64,000 bases of DNA from Dehalococcoidia bacterium (GTDB lineage: Bacteria > Chloroflexota > Dehalococcoidia > Bin125): NCBI GenBank assembly GCA_022826965.1, contig JAJDTU010000009.1, positions 186,001 through 250,000 on the forward strand, given 5' to 3'. The position numbers and the translations under genes were made by a program. Positions 8,782-18,200 of this stretch are shown piece by piece. The number at the start of each line of letters is the position of its first letter. Within the stretch, counting starts at the first letter, position 1. The notes beneath the pieces are model-generated. The model saw only the letters and a program-made list of their open reading frames with translations, did not search any database and was not told the origin of the DNA.

Positions 8782-9492
8782 CTAGGCGAAGCGGGCCATG
8801 TCGTCCGCCGCGTATTGCGCGACCGCATGGTCAGCCACGGCGGTTTCGCTGAGGCGCTCCAGCAGACCCTCGAGCTGGGATGCCGGAATGGCACAGGTCA
8901 TTTCCGCGTTCGGCATCTGGGTGCGCACTCGCGATAGCTGGCAACCGACCGACGCCGCCATCTCGCCGGCCTTCGCGATCGCAATGATGTGGCACTGCGG
9001 CTTGCCTTCAATCCGCAGCGTCGGAAAGGCGTCGTGCAGAACCATGAGTTGTCGGCCGGTGATCCGCAGAAGCACCACATCCGGGTCGCTCGGGGAATCG
9101 CCGAGCGGTCCGTAGACAACCTCTTCCGGCTTCTCTTCGACCACGGGGATCCCCATCGCGGCTTCGGCGGTCACCCAGCCGGACTCGAGCAAGGCTCCAA
9201 CATCGCCGCTCTCGAGTACGTCGCCGAGCTCAAGGAATCCGTGCGTCACTGATCCGACAGAGCAGTTGCGGTGATCGGCTGCCACCGTCGAGAACGTGCG
9301 GTCGGCAGCGTGCATCCAGAAGACGCAGCCCGCGGGAACGCGACCGGTACGGCCGTCGTCAGCCGGTTCAGGCATCGGGTTGTCGAATCCGGCAACCCCG
9401 GAGGCGGAGTCATGGAAGGTGATGGCGAGTGGCTTGGTTGCCAGTCCCAACGCGCTCTGGAGTTGATCTGCGAGGTCGGCCCACTGTGTCAT
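8782..9492 (-). CDS. DUF169-family protein
   Basis: 236 residues. The features of DUF169 are present: an N-terminal KPLAITF, then [20 protein letters not shown] and [10 protein letters not shown], and a C-terminal [11 protein letters not shown]. The conserved cysteines suggest metal or cofactor binding. Family members are scattered through anaerobes, archaea and Chloroflexota, and I know of no established activity. The ATG overlaps the stop of the upstream CaCA exchanger gene by 4 bp (ATGA), so the two are translationally coupled. The MaoC gene follows at 14 bp. The three may form one transcript. Confidence 0.85.
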   Translation of the reverse strand: MTQWADLADQLQSALGLATKPLAITFHDSASGVAGFDNPMPEPADDGRTGRVPAGCVFWMHAADRTFSTVAADHRNCSVGSVTHGFLELGDVLESGDVGALLESGWVTAEAAMGIPVVEEKPEEVVYGPLGDSPSDPDVVLLRITGRQLMVLHDAFPTLRIEGKPQCHIIAIAKAGEMAASVGCQLSRVRTQMPNAEMTCAIPASQLEGLLERLSETAVADHAVAQYAADDMARFA

Positions 9493-10862
9493 TCGTGTTT
9501 GCCTTCTGTTTCTAGGTCCGGCGTTGCGTCGTGGCCATGGTGGTGAAGCGCCGCTGCCGCAGCGGGCGAGCGGAATGCTTCGCGCAACGTCGGCATGATG
9601 CTACGCCAGTGCTGGGTGGCCATCAATGCCGTGATGGCGAGATAGATGATGCCGAACACGATTCGCGGCGTGTTGTTCTCCTGCAAGAAGAACTGCGTAA
9701 TCAGTTGCGCCAGGAAGAGACTCAGCAGCGCGAAGCCTGCTCTGGCAGTGAGGCGGCGATCGATAATCAACATCACACCGAACGCGGATTGCGCCGCGGT
9801 GATAAAGACCTCCGCGCGCTGCACATCGCTCGACGCGATGCCTTCAATGATGCCGCCGCCGGCAATGAAGGCGATGGGGATCGAAGCAATCAGCAGGGTC
9901 CACTGGTTGACCTTGCTCGAGATCAGCATATTGACGCCCATGCCGGCCGAGCCCCGCCAGACGAGATAGAGCGCGGCGAGGAACTCCGGCGACTCCGAGG
10001 CCAGCGGAGCGATCCACTGGATCACGAAGAACTCGCCGATACCAACGTCGCGACCAACCTGTTCCAGTCCGTGAACGAACGGCTCGGCGGACAGCGCGAT
10101 CACAGCCGCCGAGTAGCCAATCAGGAAGATCACGGCAATTCGCCGCTGCACTGTCGGAAGATTGCCGACCCTCGCCGCCGGACCCTCGAGTTCCGGCGCC
10201 TCCACGGGCGAGCGAGTCAGACGGAGCACGTACCACAGGAAGAGCAATCCGAGAACGATTGTGTCTTCAATCGCCAGGCGTCCCTTCGCGACGATGATGA
10301 ACGAATAGACCGTCGCGACGGCGAGAATGCCGATCTCGAGGCCGATCCCGCCCGGCAGCCTCAGCAACGGCTCGTCCGGGTCTGGGTCCCGACGCCGCAG
10401 GTAGCGCCAGGCGCTTCTCGCAGCAGTCACAACGATCTTGCGCGGTCCCCCTCGCTTCCAGGCAAAGAGGAAGATGACGGTCGCCCAGCCAACGCCGAGC
10501 AGGAGCCGGTTCGCGCCGGTCATGTTGGCCAACGCCAGCTCGCGCTTACATTCCGGCTGACCGGCGGCTCCGCACAGTGCGAGATCCTCACCGCCCGCTT
10601 CAAAGGCGAGCAGAAGGTCGACCGCGTACTCAGGCAGCACCGCGATGAACGCGATCAGGGCAACCGAGAGCGCCGCCGGGATGTCGTGCTGCGCCGCCTC
10701 GGCGCCGGTCGAGATCAGAAATGCAGCCGAGAGGATGCCCAGCCCGAAGATCGTGACCTCGAGCTCGGTGCTGACATGGATTCCGCCGATGCGAAAGATC
10801 AGCGCCGGCACTCCAATGAGCGTCGCGCCGATCAGCAGGGTCCAGGCGGATCGAAACTGCAC
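9489..10862 (-). CDS. CaCA-superfamily (Na+/Ca2+-type) cation exchanger-like membrane protein
   Basis: 457 residues with about ten to eleven hydrophobic helices arranged in two halves. The alpha-repeat-like segments are VLPEYAVDLLLAF followed by NMTGANRLLLG, and in the second half APLASESPEFLAALYLVW followed by NMLISSKVNQWTLL. Acidic residues after a proline (PEY, PEF) and the SSKVNQ-type segment are the expected ion-coordinating positions of the CaCA fold. A long loop of about 35 residues separates helix groups near residue 150. The C-terminal tail ends in a histidine cluster (HHHGHD) that may bind metal. The ion specificity is not determined. It overlaps the DUF169 gene by 4 bp. Confidence 0.75.
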   Translation of the reverse strand: MQFRSAWTLLIGATLIGVPALIFRIGGIHVSTELEVTIFGLGILSAAFLISTGAEAAQHDIPAALSVALIAFIAVLPEYAVDLLLAFEAGGEDLALCGAAGQPECKRELALANMTGANRLLLGVGWATVIFLFAWKRGGPRKIVVTAARSAWRYLRRRDPDPDEPLLRLPGGIGLEIGILAVATVYSFIIVAKGRLAIEDTIVLGLLFLWYVLRLTRSPVEAPELEGPAARVGNLPTVQRRIAVIFLIGYSAAVIALSAEPFVHGLEQVGRDVGIGEFFVIQWIAPLASESPEFLAALYLVWRGSAGMGVNMLISSKVNQWTLLIASIPIAFIAGGGIIEGIASSDVQRAEVFITAAQSAFGVMLIIDRRLTARAGFALLSLFLAQLITQFFLQENNTPRIVFGIIYLAITALMATQHWRSIMPTLREAFRSPAAAAALHHHGHDATPDLETEGKHE

Positions 10863-10996
10863 CGGCCCAGCCTATCCAGCCTCCCGGCAACGGTCAGCGA
10901 CTGACATTACTCGCCCCACAGCTCGCAGATTGGAGAGAGGCTGAGATGGTCCAATCGAACGTGCTCGCGAACGCATGGGTTGATGGCTCCGCACTG

Positions 10997-13900
10997 CTAC
11001 GTCGCGCTCAGCTGCTGCAGCACGCCGCTCACCACCTCTTCCCAGTTCGCCTCGACCAACCTCCGTGATGGGGTGTATCGGAGCTGGGTTGAGCCGATCT
11101 GGATCTGCCGTGGGACCCTGATCTGCCGTTGCTCCTGACTGAACCGCAGTCCCGGCGCGAGTCTGAGGATGACCTGTTCGCCCTCCGACTGGATGGCTTC
11201 GGCTCCGATCCTTGAGGCGAGAACCTTGAGCTTCACTGCTCCAAGGAGATTGGTTGTCGGAACCGGCAGGGGACCGAACCGGTCGACGAGTTCGCGGGCG
11301 AAGTCCTCGACCTCGTCGGGCGACTCCGCTGCGGCAAGGCGCTGGTAGAGCGTCATCCTCAGGCCGAGGTCTGGGACGTACGCCTCGGGCAGGAACCGGG
11401 GTAGTGCCAGATCGACGTTGACCCTCGTCCCTTGCCTGCCACTGACCGTCCGGTCTCCGTTTCGTTTGGATCGCGCCCGGTCCACGGCTTCGGCGAGGAG
11501 CTGGGTGAAGAGCGTGAATCCGACGGCTCCAATGTGGCCCGACTGCTGCGCGCCCAGCAGGTTCCCGGCGCCCCGGATCTCGAGATCCTTCAGCGCGATC
11601 TGGAAACCGGCGCCGAGATCGTCCGCCTCCATGATCGTCGCCAGCCGCCGCTGCGCAACTTCGGTCAGCGAGCGGTACGGCTCGGTCATCAGGTAGGCGT
11701 AGGCGCGCACGCTGGACCGTCCGACGCGGCCGCGCAACTGGTACATCTGCGCCAGCCCCAGACGCTCGGCACGGTCGAGAACGATCGTGTTGACACGCGG
11801 GATGTCGACCCCGGACTCGATGATGGTCGAGCAGACGAGCACATCGGCGTCACCGTTGATAAATCGCTCCATGTGATCGCGCAGGACGTTGGCGGGCATC
11901 TGACCGTGGGCGATCAGGAAGCGGGCCTCCGGCACCAGACGCCGCAGTTCCATCGTCTCGCTGTCAATCGAGCGGACCTCGTTGTGCAGGAAGTAGACCT
12001 GCCCGCCACGGTCCATCTCGCGCAGGATCGCCTCGCGGATCACGCTGTCGTCGCGCTCCATGACATAGGTGCTGATCGGCAGACGTTCCTCCGGCGGAGT
12101 GGCAATCGTCGACATGTCGCGGATGCCGGTCACTGCCTGGTGCAGCGACCTGGGAATCGGCGTCGCCGAAAGCGTCAGTACGTCGACTTCGCGGCGCAGC
12201 TTCTTGAGGCGTTCCTTGTGCTCGACACCGAAGCGTTGTTCCTCGTCGATCACCACGAGGCCGAGACTCTTGAAGGCGATGTCCTTCTGCAGCAGCCGAT
12301 GCGTGCCGATCACGATGTCAACCGCGCCCGCGCGCAGACCCGCGAGCGTCATCTGCTGCTCGGCCGACGTGCGAAGTCGTGACAACAGATCGACCTCCAC
12401 CTGCATCGCGGCGAGGCGTTGACGGAATGTGTCGAAGTGCTGCTGGGCGAGGACCGTTGTCGGCACGAGCACGGCAACCTGGTGCCCCGAGATCACCGCT
12501 TTGAACGCTGCTCTTACGGCGACCTCGGTCTTGCCGTAGCCGACGTCGCCGACGACCAGGCGGTCCATCGGCTTGGTCGCCTCCTGATCTTGTCGCACTT
12601 CCTCAATCGCTCGGTGTTGATCGAGCGTTTCCACATACGGGAACGAGGCCTCGAGTTCGATCTGCCAGGGCGTATCTGGTTCGATCGCGATGCCTGGTTC
12701 GGTCTCCCGCGCGGCGTGGACCTCGAGCAGCTCGTCGGCGATCTCGGCGACCGCGCCTCGTACTCTCGCCTTGGCTCGCTGCCATTGACCGCCGCCCAGG
12801 CGCGTGAGCGTGGGCGAGGCGTCGGATGGTCCCACGTACGGCTGCACGCGGTCGAGCTTGTCGGTCGGAACCAGCAGTCGATCCCCCTTGGCGTAGCGCA
12901 GGTCGAGATATTCGCCCTCGCGTCCACCGAGCCGTTCACGCACGATGCCATGGAATCGTCCGATGCCGCTGTCGATGTGGACGACGAAATCGCCGGGCTT
13001 GAGCGTCTCCAGCAGGTGCGGATCGGCGGCCTGCCCGCCGCGTGTTCGCAGCGGACGACGCTGGCGTTGCCGCTCGAAGCCGAAAATCTCGGTGTCGCTG
13101 ATCAGCGTGAGCAGCCGCTCGCCGCTGGTTGGATGGTCGAGCTGCCAGCCCTCGGCGATCGCTGCACGCCCCACCGAGATCGCGGCAGGAACCGGCGCAG
13201 CTTCGGCGGCGAGCGTCGCCCGCGGCAGCCCGAGATCGGCCATCAACTCCGACAGGCGAGCCTCTTGCAGCGAGACAAGTACCCGAGCGCCGGCCTGCGG
13301 CTGGCCTCGGAGCGATTCAAACAGTTGGGCGAGCTTGCCCGCGAGCCTGGGTGTGGAGCGGAACGGCAGGCGTTGGTCGCCGCTGGCGAGTCTGGAAAGT
13401 GAACGGACGTGTTGCGGCGCGCGCCTCAGTCTCGCTTCGAGCTCTTCTTGCTCAAGCCAGGGGTGAGGCAGCCCGAGCGGGATACGGCCGCCGCGCTCCA
13501 GTTCATCGCGAGCGTGCCGGGCTCGTTCGTCGCGGTCCTCCAGCCTCGCCGCGAGATCGTGCGGTTCATCGACCAGGATCATGGCGTCAGGCGGCAGGTG
13601 GTCGAACACCGAGCTCGACGCCAGGAACTGGGTCCAGAAGTCAGGACGAGACGTCGGCGTACCGTTGCGCAGGTGTTCGATGTCGAGCGCCAGGACCGCG
13701 GCTTCGTCGTTCAACTCAGCAGCCGTTTCATTACGCTCGGCGGCGTCGAGCGAGCAGAGCAGGTCCTGGATCCGTTGACCGGTTCCGTCGTCCTGGCTCC
13801 ACTCACGCGCCGGCCTGACTCCGACACGCTCGACCGATTCCGTCGAGCGCTGGGTCATCGGATCGAAGCGGCGCATCGATTCGACTTCGTTGCCGAACAG

Positions 13901-14491
13901 TTCGATCCGCACCGGCGCGTCGTCTGCAGGCGGCCACAGATCGATGATCCCGCCTCGGACGGCGAAGCAGGCCGGCTCGACCACGATCCGGCTTCGCTGA
14001 TACCCGCTCGCGTCGAGCGAGCGGACAAGTTCGTCGAGGCGAACGTCCGAACCTTGGCGCACCTCGATGGGCGCCGATGTCACGGACACCGTGCGTTGAG
14101 CGACGGCGTCGATGTCGGCGACGATGATCGGCGATCGGCGTCGTAGGGCTTCGACTGCGCTGAGGCGGGCCTCGACGACGTCCGGCGCCGGACGTTGCCG
14201 TTCGTAGGGCGCGGTCTCGCGGGCGGGGAATGACAGCAGTCGGTCTCGATCCTTGCGGCCCAGCCAGAGCGGCAGCGCGTCGAGCAGGTCGGCGGCCGCG
14301 GCGGGCGTCGGGGTCAGGACCAGGACCGGGTGTTGGTGCCGCGCCGCGAGCGTGGCGATCACCGCCGGCTTCGCCGCGTCGATAACTCCAAGCGTGTCCT
14401 CTTGGTCGAAGGGCTCGATCGCGCTGAGCACAACGGGCCCCAGCCCGGCGAGCAGGCCCACTGGTTGGTCGTGCGGGTCGGCGGCGCTCAC
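10997..14491 (-). CDS. mfd: Transcription-repair coupling factor Mfd
   Basis: 1164 residues, the normal length for Mfd, from a GTG with GGAG upstream. Order of parts: UvrB-homology region at the N-terminus, RNA-polymerase-interacting (CarD-like) domain with GDFVVHIDSGIGRFHGI, then the RecG-type translocase. The Walker A GDVGYGKTE lies near 645, DEEQRFGVEHKE near 745, and the motif VI QLRGRVGRSS follows. A TRCF domain closes the protein. Mfd removes RNA polymerase stalled at DNA lesions and recruits UvrA. The next gene on the same strand upstream is pth, 84 bp away, a pairing also common in other bacteria. Confidence 0.98.
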   Translation of the reverse strand: MSAADPHDQPVGLLAGLGPVVLSAIEPFDQEDTLGVIDAAKPAVIATLAARHQHPVLVLTPTPAAAADLLDALPLWLGRKDRDRLLSFPARETAPYERQRPAPDVVEARLSAVEALRRRSPIIVADIDAVAQRTVSVTSAPIEVRQGSDVRLDELVRSLDASGYQRSRIVVEPACFAVRGGIIDLWPPADDAPVRIELFGNEVESMRRFDPMTQRSTESVERVGVRPAREWSQDDGTGQRIQDLLCSLDAAERNETAAELNDEAAVLALDIEHLRNGTPTSRPDFWTQFLASSSVFDHLPPDAMILVDEPHDLAARLEDRDERARHARDELERGGRIPLGLPHPWLEQEELEARLRRAPQHVRSLSRLASGDQRLPFRSTPRLAGKLAQLFESLRGQPQAGARVLVSLQEARLSELMADLGLPRATLAAEAAPVPAAISVGRAAIAEGWQLDHPTSGERLLTLISDTEIFGFERQRQRRPLRTRGGQAADPHLLETLKPGDFVVHIDSGIGRFHGIVRERLGGREGEYLDLRYAKGDRLLVPTDKLDRVQPYVGPSDASPTLTRLGGGQWQRAKARVRGAVAEIADELLEVHAARETEPGIAIEPDTPWQIELEASFPYVETLDQHRAIEEVRQDQEATKPMDRLVVGDVGYGKTEVAVRAAFKAVISGHQVAVLVPTTVLAQQHFDTFRQRLAAMQVEVDLLSRLRTSAEQQMTLAGLRAGAVDIVIGTHRLLQKDIAFKSLGLVVIDEEQRFGVEHKERLKKLRREVDVLTLSATPIPRSLHQAVTGIRDMSTIATPPEERLPISTYVMERDDSVIREAILREMDRGGQVYFLHNEVRSIDSETMELRRLVPEARFLIAHGQMPANVLRDHMERFINGDADVLVCSTIIESGVDIPRVNTIVLDRAERLGLAQMYQLRGRVGRSSVRAYAYLMTEPYRSLTEVAQRRLATIMEADDLGAGFQIALKDLEIRGAGNLLGAQQSGHIGAVGFTLFTQLLAEAVDRARSKRNGDRTVSGRQGTRVNVDLALPRFLPEAYVPDLGLRMTLYQRLAAAESPDEVEDFARELVDRFGPLPVPTTNLLGAVKLKVLASRIGAEAIQSEGEQVILRLAPGLRFSQEQRQIRVPRQIQIGSTQLRYTPSRRLVEANWEEVVSGVLQQLSAT

Positions 14492-14575
14492 GCGCGCGAT
14501 CTCCGTCCGCTGATGCCTGGGCTCAGCTTACGTGAGCAGGAGGCAGCGAACGTTATGCCCAACTCAACTCTGGGC

Positions 14576-15229
14576 TCAACTCTGGCTGTTCTCGGCGACC
14601 CGGTTGTACTCGTTCATTGCTGATTCGACGCCGTGCTCAAGCAGGTGGACCACAGCCTCGGCAGCGCGTTTCTCGGCGGCGAATAGTAGTTGTCGCTCGG
14701 CGGGCGTCGGGTCGCTGAGCAGCCAGTCGGCGACATCGTCGGGATGGTGCGACGGCTTCCCGTCGACCATGGGCCGTCCGACACCGATGCGCACGCGCGG
14801 GAAGTCGAGCTCGCCGATCGTGGCTCGAATCGAGCGCATGCCGCGTTGTCCGGCGTCGGACCCGGAGGGTCGGATGCGGATCCGCCCGGGCTCCAGATCC
14901 AGCTCGTCGACGACCAGGATGAGGTCGGAAGGATCGGCGCGGTACTTGTCCAGCAATGCCTGCACCGCCTTGCCCGACTCGTTCATGAATGTCCGTGGGA
15001 TCACCACCGCGACGGGGCCATGGTTGGTCGTTCCCTGGGCCACGCGGAACCGCGATTCGCGCTGCGGCTGAGGCAGACCCAACGATCGCCTGACGTGTTC
15101 CACAGCACGCGCACCGGCGTTATGTCGGTTCTGCGAGTAGTCCGGACCGGGATTGCCCAGCCCCACGATCAGCCGGGCGCCCTGGAGCGGTTTGAGTCCG
15201 CGACGTCGGAGCCTGGGCAGTCGGACCAT
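14576..15229 (-). CDS. pth: Peptidyl-tRNA hydrolase
   Basis: 217 residues. It has GLGNPGPDYSQNRHNAG with the catalytic His36 in RHNAG, then VVDELDLEPGRIRIRPSGS and GQRGMRSI. Pth hydrolyses the ester bond of peptidyl-tRNA released by drop-off. The N-terminus carries about 20 extra basic residues before the canonical LIVGLGNPG start; no internal ATG offers a shorter alternative. Another deviation is GQRG where E. coli has GHNG, a position with a peptide-binding histidine. It lies upstream of mfd on the same strand and 32 bp downstream of the multi-rhodanese gene. Confidence 0.95.
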   Translation of the reverse strand: MVRLPRLRRRGLKPLQGARLIVGLGNPGPDYSQNRHNAGARAVEHVRRSLGLPQPQRESRFRVAQGTTNHGPVAVVIPRTFMNESGKAVQALLDKYRADPSDLILVVDELDLEPGRIRIRPSGSDAGQRGMRSIRATIGELDFPRVRIGVGRPMVDGKPSHHPDDVADWLLSDPTPAERQLLFAAEKRAAEAVVHLLEHGVESAMNEYNRVAENSQS

Positions 15230-15261
15230 GCGTCAAGTGTCGCACGGCTCCGGGGCGCGGG

Positions 15262-16851
15262 CTACGAAGACTCGCCGACGTACTTCTCGCCCAGCGCCGT
15301 CTCCCAGCGGAGGTAGTGCTGCATGTCGGCATAGCCCCGCTGCGGACCGAAGGTAAGGATGTCGCTCGGTGGCGACATCACGCCCGTCAAGCCGATCTCG
15401 AGCGGCAGACCTTTCTCGCGATACGCCACCATGCCGCCGGCGGTCGCACTGACCGATGTGCGGCCGAGCAGCAGGAGGGTCTGCGCGGCGAGCAGCGATT
15501 GGTTCCCGTCCTCGCAGATCGTGATGATCGGCGTCGATTCTTCGGGCGAGAGCTGCCTGACGTCTGCTTCGAGCGTGCCTCTAGGCGCCCAATGAGCGCC
15601 CGGCGGGTGGCCTTCGGCAAACTCCTGGCTGGTGCCGACATGAAGGACGACTGCATCGGCCTGATCGAAGAGGTCCGCGGGTTCAATCGTGTCCACTGAC
15701 TCACGCGCCTCGGACAACAGTCTCGGCATCGCAGCCTGGAAGCCTTGCTCCAGCGTCCGACCCGCGGCAGTCCACGCAGCCGAGCCGCCGTCGAGCGCGT
15801 AGATGTGCCGATGCCCCATCTGTCGATACCAGGAAGCGCTCAACGCCGCGCGGGCGACGCCGTCGCAGGCGAAGACGATCGGGGCGTGCTGAACGACGGC
15901 GACATCGTCGCTGCGCTGCACCGCCTGTCCGCCGGGGAACCAGCGGAACCCGGGAATGTGACCCGCCTCGTGCTCGGCGTCGGTGCGGACATCGACAAAG
16001 TAGACGCTCTCGCTCCGCGAGCGCTCTCGTAGCTCGTCCAGTTCATCAACGCCGATCAGTCCCACGCCATCTTCCTCGGCGCATCGACGCGCGTATTGCT
16101 CGGCGGCTGCCTGGCCCTCGGACGTGACCGTCGGCAGTGCGTCGCGGTCCGCGCCGAACTCGAGCTCGTGACCGGCCAGCATCCAACCGGCCGTGCCGTT
16201 CTTCAGCCCCACAACCTCGCGGCCGAGCGACATCCGCTGGAGCACGCGCGTACCGATGATGCTGCGCGTCCGCCCGGCACAGTTGACCACGACAGTCGCA
16301 TCGTCGGGCTCATCGTCGAGCACATCGGTGATCCGAAACGCGAGTTCGCCGCCGGGCATACTCCGCCCGCCGGGAATACACGAGCGGCGGTACTCCTCCG
16401 GCGTCCGCGTGTCGAGGATCACCAGAGGGTCGCCCCGCTCGATCCGCGCGCGCAGGTCGTCCGCGTCGATCTCGGGCACGTGGTGGACAACCTCGACCCG
16501 CTCGCCAAAGTCCTTGCTCGGAACATTCACGCCCCACTCGGTCGGCAAATCAAGAAACGCCCAGCGGTTCGTCCCACCCGACAGCGTCGAGACATCGCTG
16601 TAGCCCATCCGCTCCGCGGTCGCGGCTGAGTAGTGGACAAGTTGCTCGTCCTCGTCGCACAGCACGATCGGCGTCTCCGGATGCGGCACCGCCTCAGCCA
16701 GCTCAAACTCCAGCATCCGCCGAGGAATCAGGCTCGCCCCAATGATGTGCGACGCGTTGTAATCGGGAGCATCGCGAACATCGATCAAAGCGATCGGCGC
16801 ATCTTCGGCAAGTCGAACATGGAGGTCGTCGGGTGTGATTGGAGTTGGCAT
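15262..16851 (-). CDS. Four-domain rhodanese protein
   Basis: 529 residues built from four consecutive rhodanese domains. Each keeps the active-site cysteine at the end of its central strand: Cys65 (VLCDEDE), Cys191 (VNCAGRTRS), Cys329 (FACDGVAR) and Cys446 (TICEDGNQS). Typical rhodanese entry motifs ALIDVRD, VILDTRT and FVDVRTD precede the first three; the fourth is more divergent (VVLHVGT). Rhodaneses carry persulfide sulfur on this cysteine. Domain 2 has the cysteine loop CAGRTRS of thiosulfate-type enzymes. The physiological acceptor is unknown. It is upstream of pth on the same strand. Confidence 0.93.
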   Translation of the reverse strand: MPTPITPDDLHVRLAEDAPIALIDVRDAPDYNASHIIGASLIPRRMLEFELAEAVPHPETPIVLCDEDEQLVHYSAATAERMGYSDVSTLSGGTNRWAFLDLPTEWGVNVPSKDFGERVEVVHHVPEIDADDLRARIERGDPLVILDTRTPEEYRRSCIPGGRSMPGGELAFRITDVLDDEPDDATVVVNCAGRTRSIIGTRVLQRMSLGREVVGLKNGTAGWMLAGHELEFGADRDALPTVTSEGQAAAEQYARRCAEEDGVGLIGVDELDELRERSRSESVYFVDVRTDAEHEAGHIPGFRWFPGGQAVQRSDDVAVVQHAPIVFACDGVARAALSASWYRQMGHRHIYALDGGSAAWTAAGRTLEQGFQAAMPRLLSEARESVDTIEPADLFDQADAVVLHVGTSQEFAEGHPPGAHWAPRGTLEADVRQLSPEESTPIITICEDGNQSLLAAQTLLLLGRTSVSATAGGMVAYREKGLPLEIGLTGVMSPPSDILTFGPQRGYADMQHYLRWETALGEKYVGESS

Positions 16852-16946
16852 GGGCTCTATTGCTCCACTTCTGGTGTTTGTCGGATGATCTTGGACACCT
16901 CGATGTGTGCCGACTAGCCTACGGGCTGCGTTTCGGAGGTGATTCC

Positions 16947-18194
16947 ATGGTCATGCCGTCACAATCGCACATTCGCCCTGTCTTGCTTAGAGTGCTCCAT
17001 CAGTGGCCAGATGGCGCATCCGTGGACGAAGCAGTCCAGGAAGTTACGCTGCGCTTTCCGCAACTCACGCCGCAAGATCTTGCAGAAACGACCAAGATCG
17101 GTGCAAACAAGTGGAAGAACAGAGTCATGTGGGCTCGGCTTGACCTTGTCCACGCGGGCTATATCGACAACTCAATCTGGGGGGTCTGGAAGCTCACTGA
17201 CGCTGGTGCGGCCGCAGCATTGCAAGATGAAACTGACTTCTCACCAGCCCCAACCGGAGGAGATGCTTCTACCGACCGCAAGGTGGCTGAAACAGCCGCT
17301 GACGAGATTTCGACGATCACAGAGACCGACGATAGATATCACATCTCCATTTTGCCGAATCGACCAGCCCAGATCGCGGAAGACCTCCAGTCTCTGTCAA
17401 AGGACGGGCAGAAGTCGGCTGAGTTTGAGCAGATCATTGCTGACGCACTCTCCTTCCTTGGATTCGAAACCAAGGTGATTGGCGGCCCTGGCAAAACCGA
17501 TGTAGTGGCCATTGCCCCGTTAGGCCCACTGCGTTTCAAGGTAGTCATAGACGCGAAGACGACTTCAAACAGCACAGTGGGAAACCACTTGATCGATTGG
17601 CTTGCCATTAAGAAACACAAGGACGATGAATCGGCTGACCACGCCTGCGTGGTAGGCCGGGCATTCAGCGGCGGTGTACTCCGTACTCAGGCCGAAGAGT
17701 TTGAAGTGGCCCTGCTCAAGGCGGAAGATCTCGCGGAGATAGTCCTTGTCCACAGCCATACGCCCGTGTCCCTCGCCGAACTCAGAACCGTGTTCGCAAC
17801 GATTCCGGACACGTCACCTGCCGTCGCGGGCATTCGCTTGAGTGCCAATCACCGCGAACGTCGGCTCCGCCTCATCAACTATCTCCTGAGGCAAATCGAT
17901 CAATTCAATCGAGAGCAAGAGGACATAGTGATGGCGAAGCCCGACATGATGTGGGCAGCGGTGGCAGCTTCACCAGATCAATCGATCAAGGGCACGACAC
18001 GTGATGATGTTGTCAATGCGTTGCACCTTCTCGAGACGATCGGCGTTCTCGCGAAGAGCAATGGTGATGGGTACGTAAGCCAGACCTCGCTTGACGGAGC
18101 AATGCAAATGCTGGCAGCCGTGGCAGCGCTAGCACAGGAAGCTGCCGTTGGCCAACGACCTGCACAATCGAAGAGCAACGTCGCCTCGCGATAG
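16947..18194 (+). CDS. Mrr-N / PD-(D/E)XK restriction endonuclease-like protein
   Basis: 415 residues; the ATG at 16947 is chosen because GGAGG sits 7 bases upstream. The first ~100 residues look like an Mrr-type winged-helix DNA-binding domain (IGANKWKNRVMWARLDLVHAGYID, WKLTDAG). A nuclease core follows with GFETKVIGGPGKTDVVAI and VVIDAKTT near residues 180-215. That gives the D...(D/E)XK pattern with Asp in GKTD and IDAK, as in Mrr_cat and related enzymes. The C-terminal ~130 residues are helical and unassigned. No methyltransferase, helicase or specificity gene is adjacent, so it may be a methyl-dependent solitary nuclease. Its base composition is visibly less GC-rich than the neighbours, which suggests transfer. 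Confidence 0.75.
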   Translation: MVMPSQSHIRPVLLRVLHQWPDGASVDEAVQEVTLRFPQLTPQDLAETTKIGANKWKNRVMWARLDLVHAGYIDNSIWGVWKLTDAGAAAALQDETDFSPAPTGGDASTDRKVAETAADEISTITETDDRYHISILPNRPAQIAEDLQSLSKDGQKSAEFEQIIADALSFLGFETKVIGGPGKTDVVAIAPLGPLRFKVVIDAKTTSNSTVGNHLIDWLAIKKHKDDESADHACVVGRAFSGGVLRTQAEEFEVALLKAEDLAEIVLVHSHTPVSLAELRTVFATIPDTSPAVAGIRLSANHRERRLRLINYLLRQIDQFNREQEDIVMAKPDMMWAAVAASPDQSIKGTTRDDVVNALHLLETIGVLAKSNGDGYVSQTSLDGAMQMLAAVAALAQEAAVGQRPAQSKSNVASR

Positions 18195-18200
18195 CGCCAG

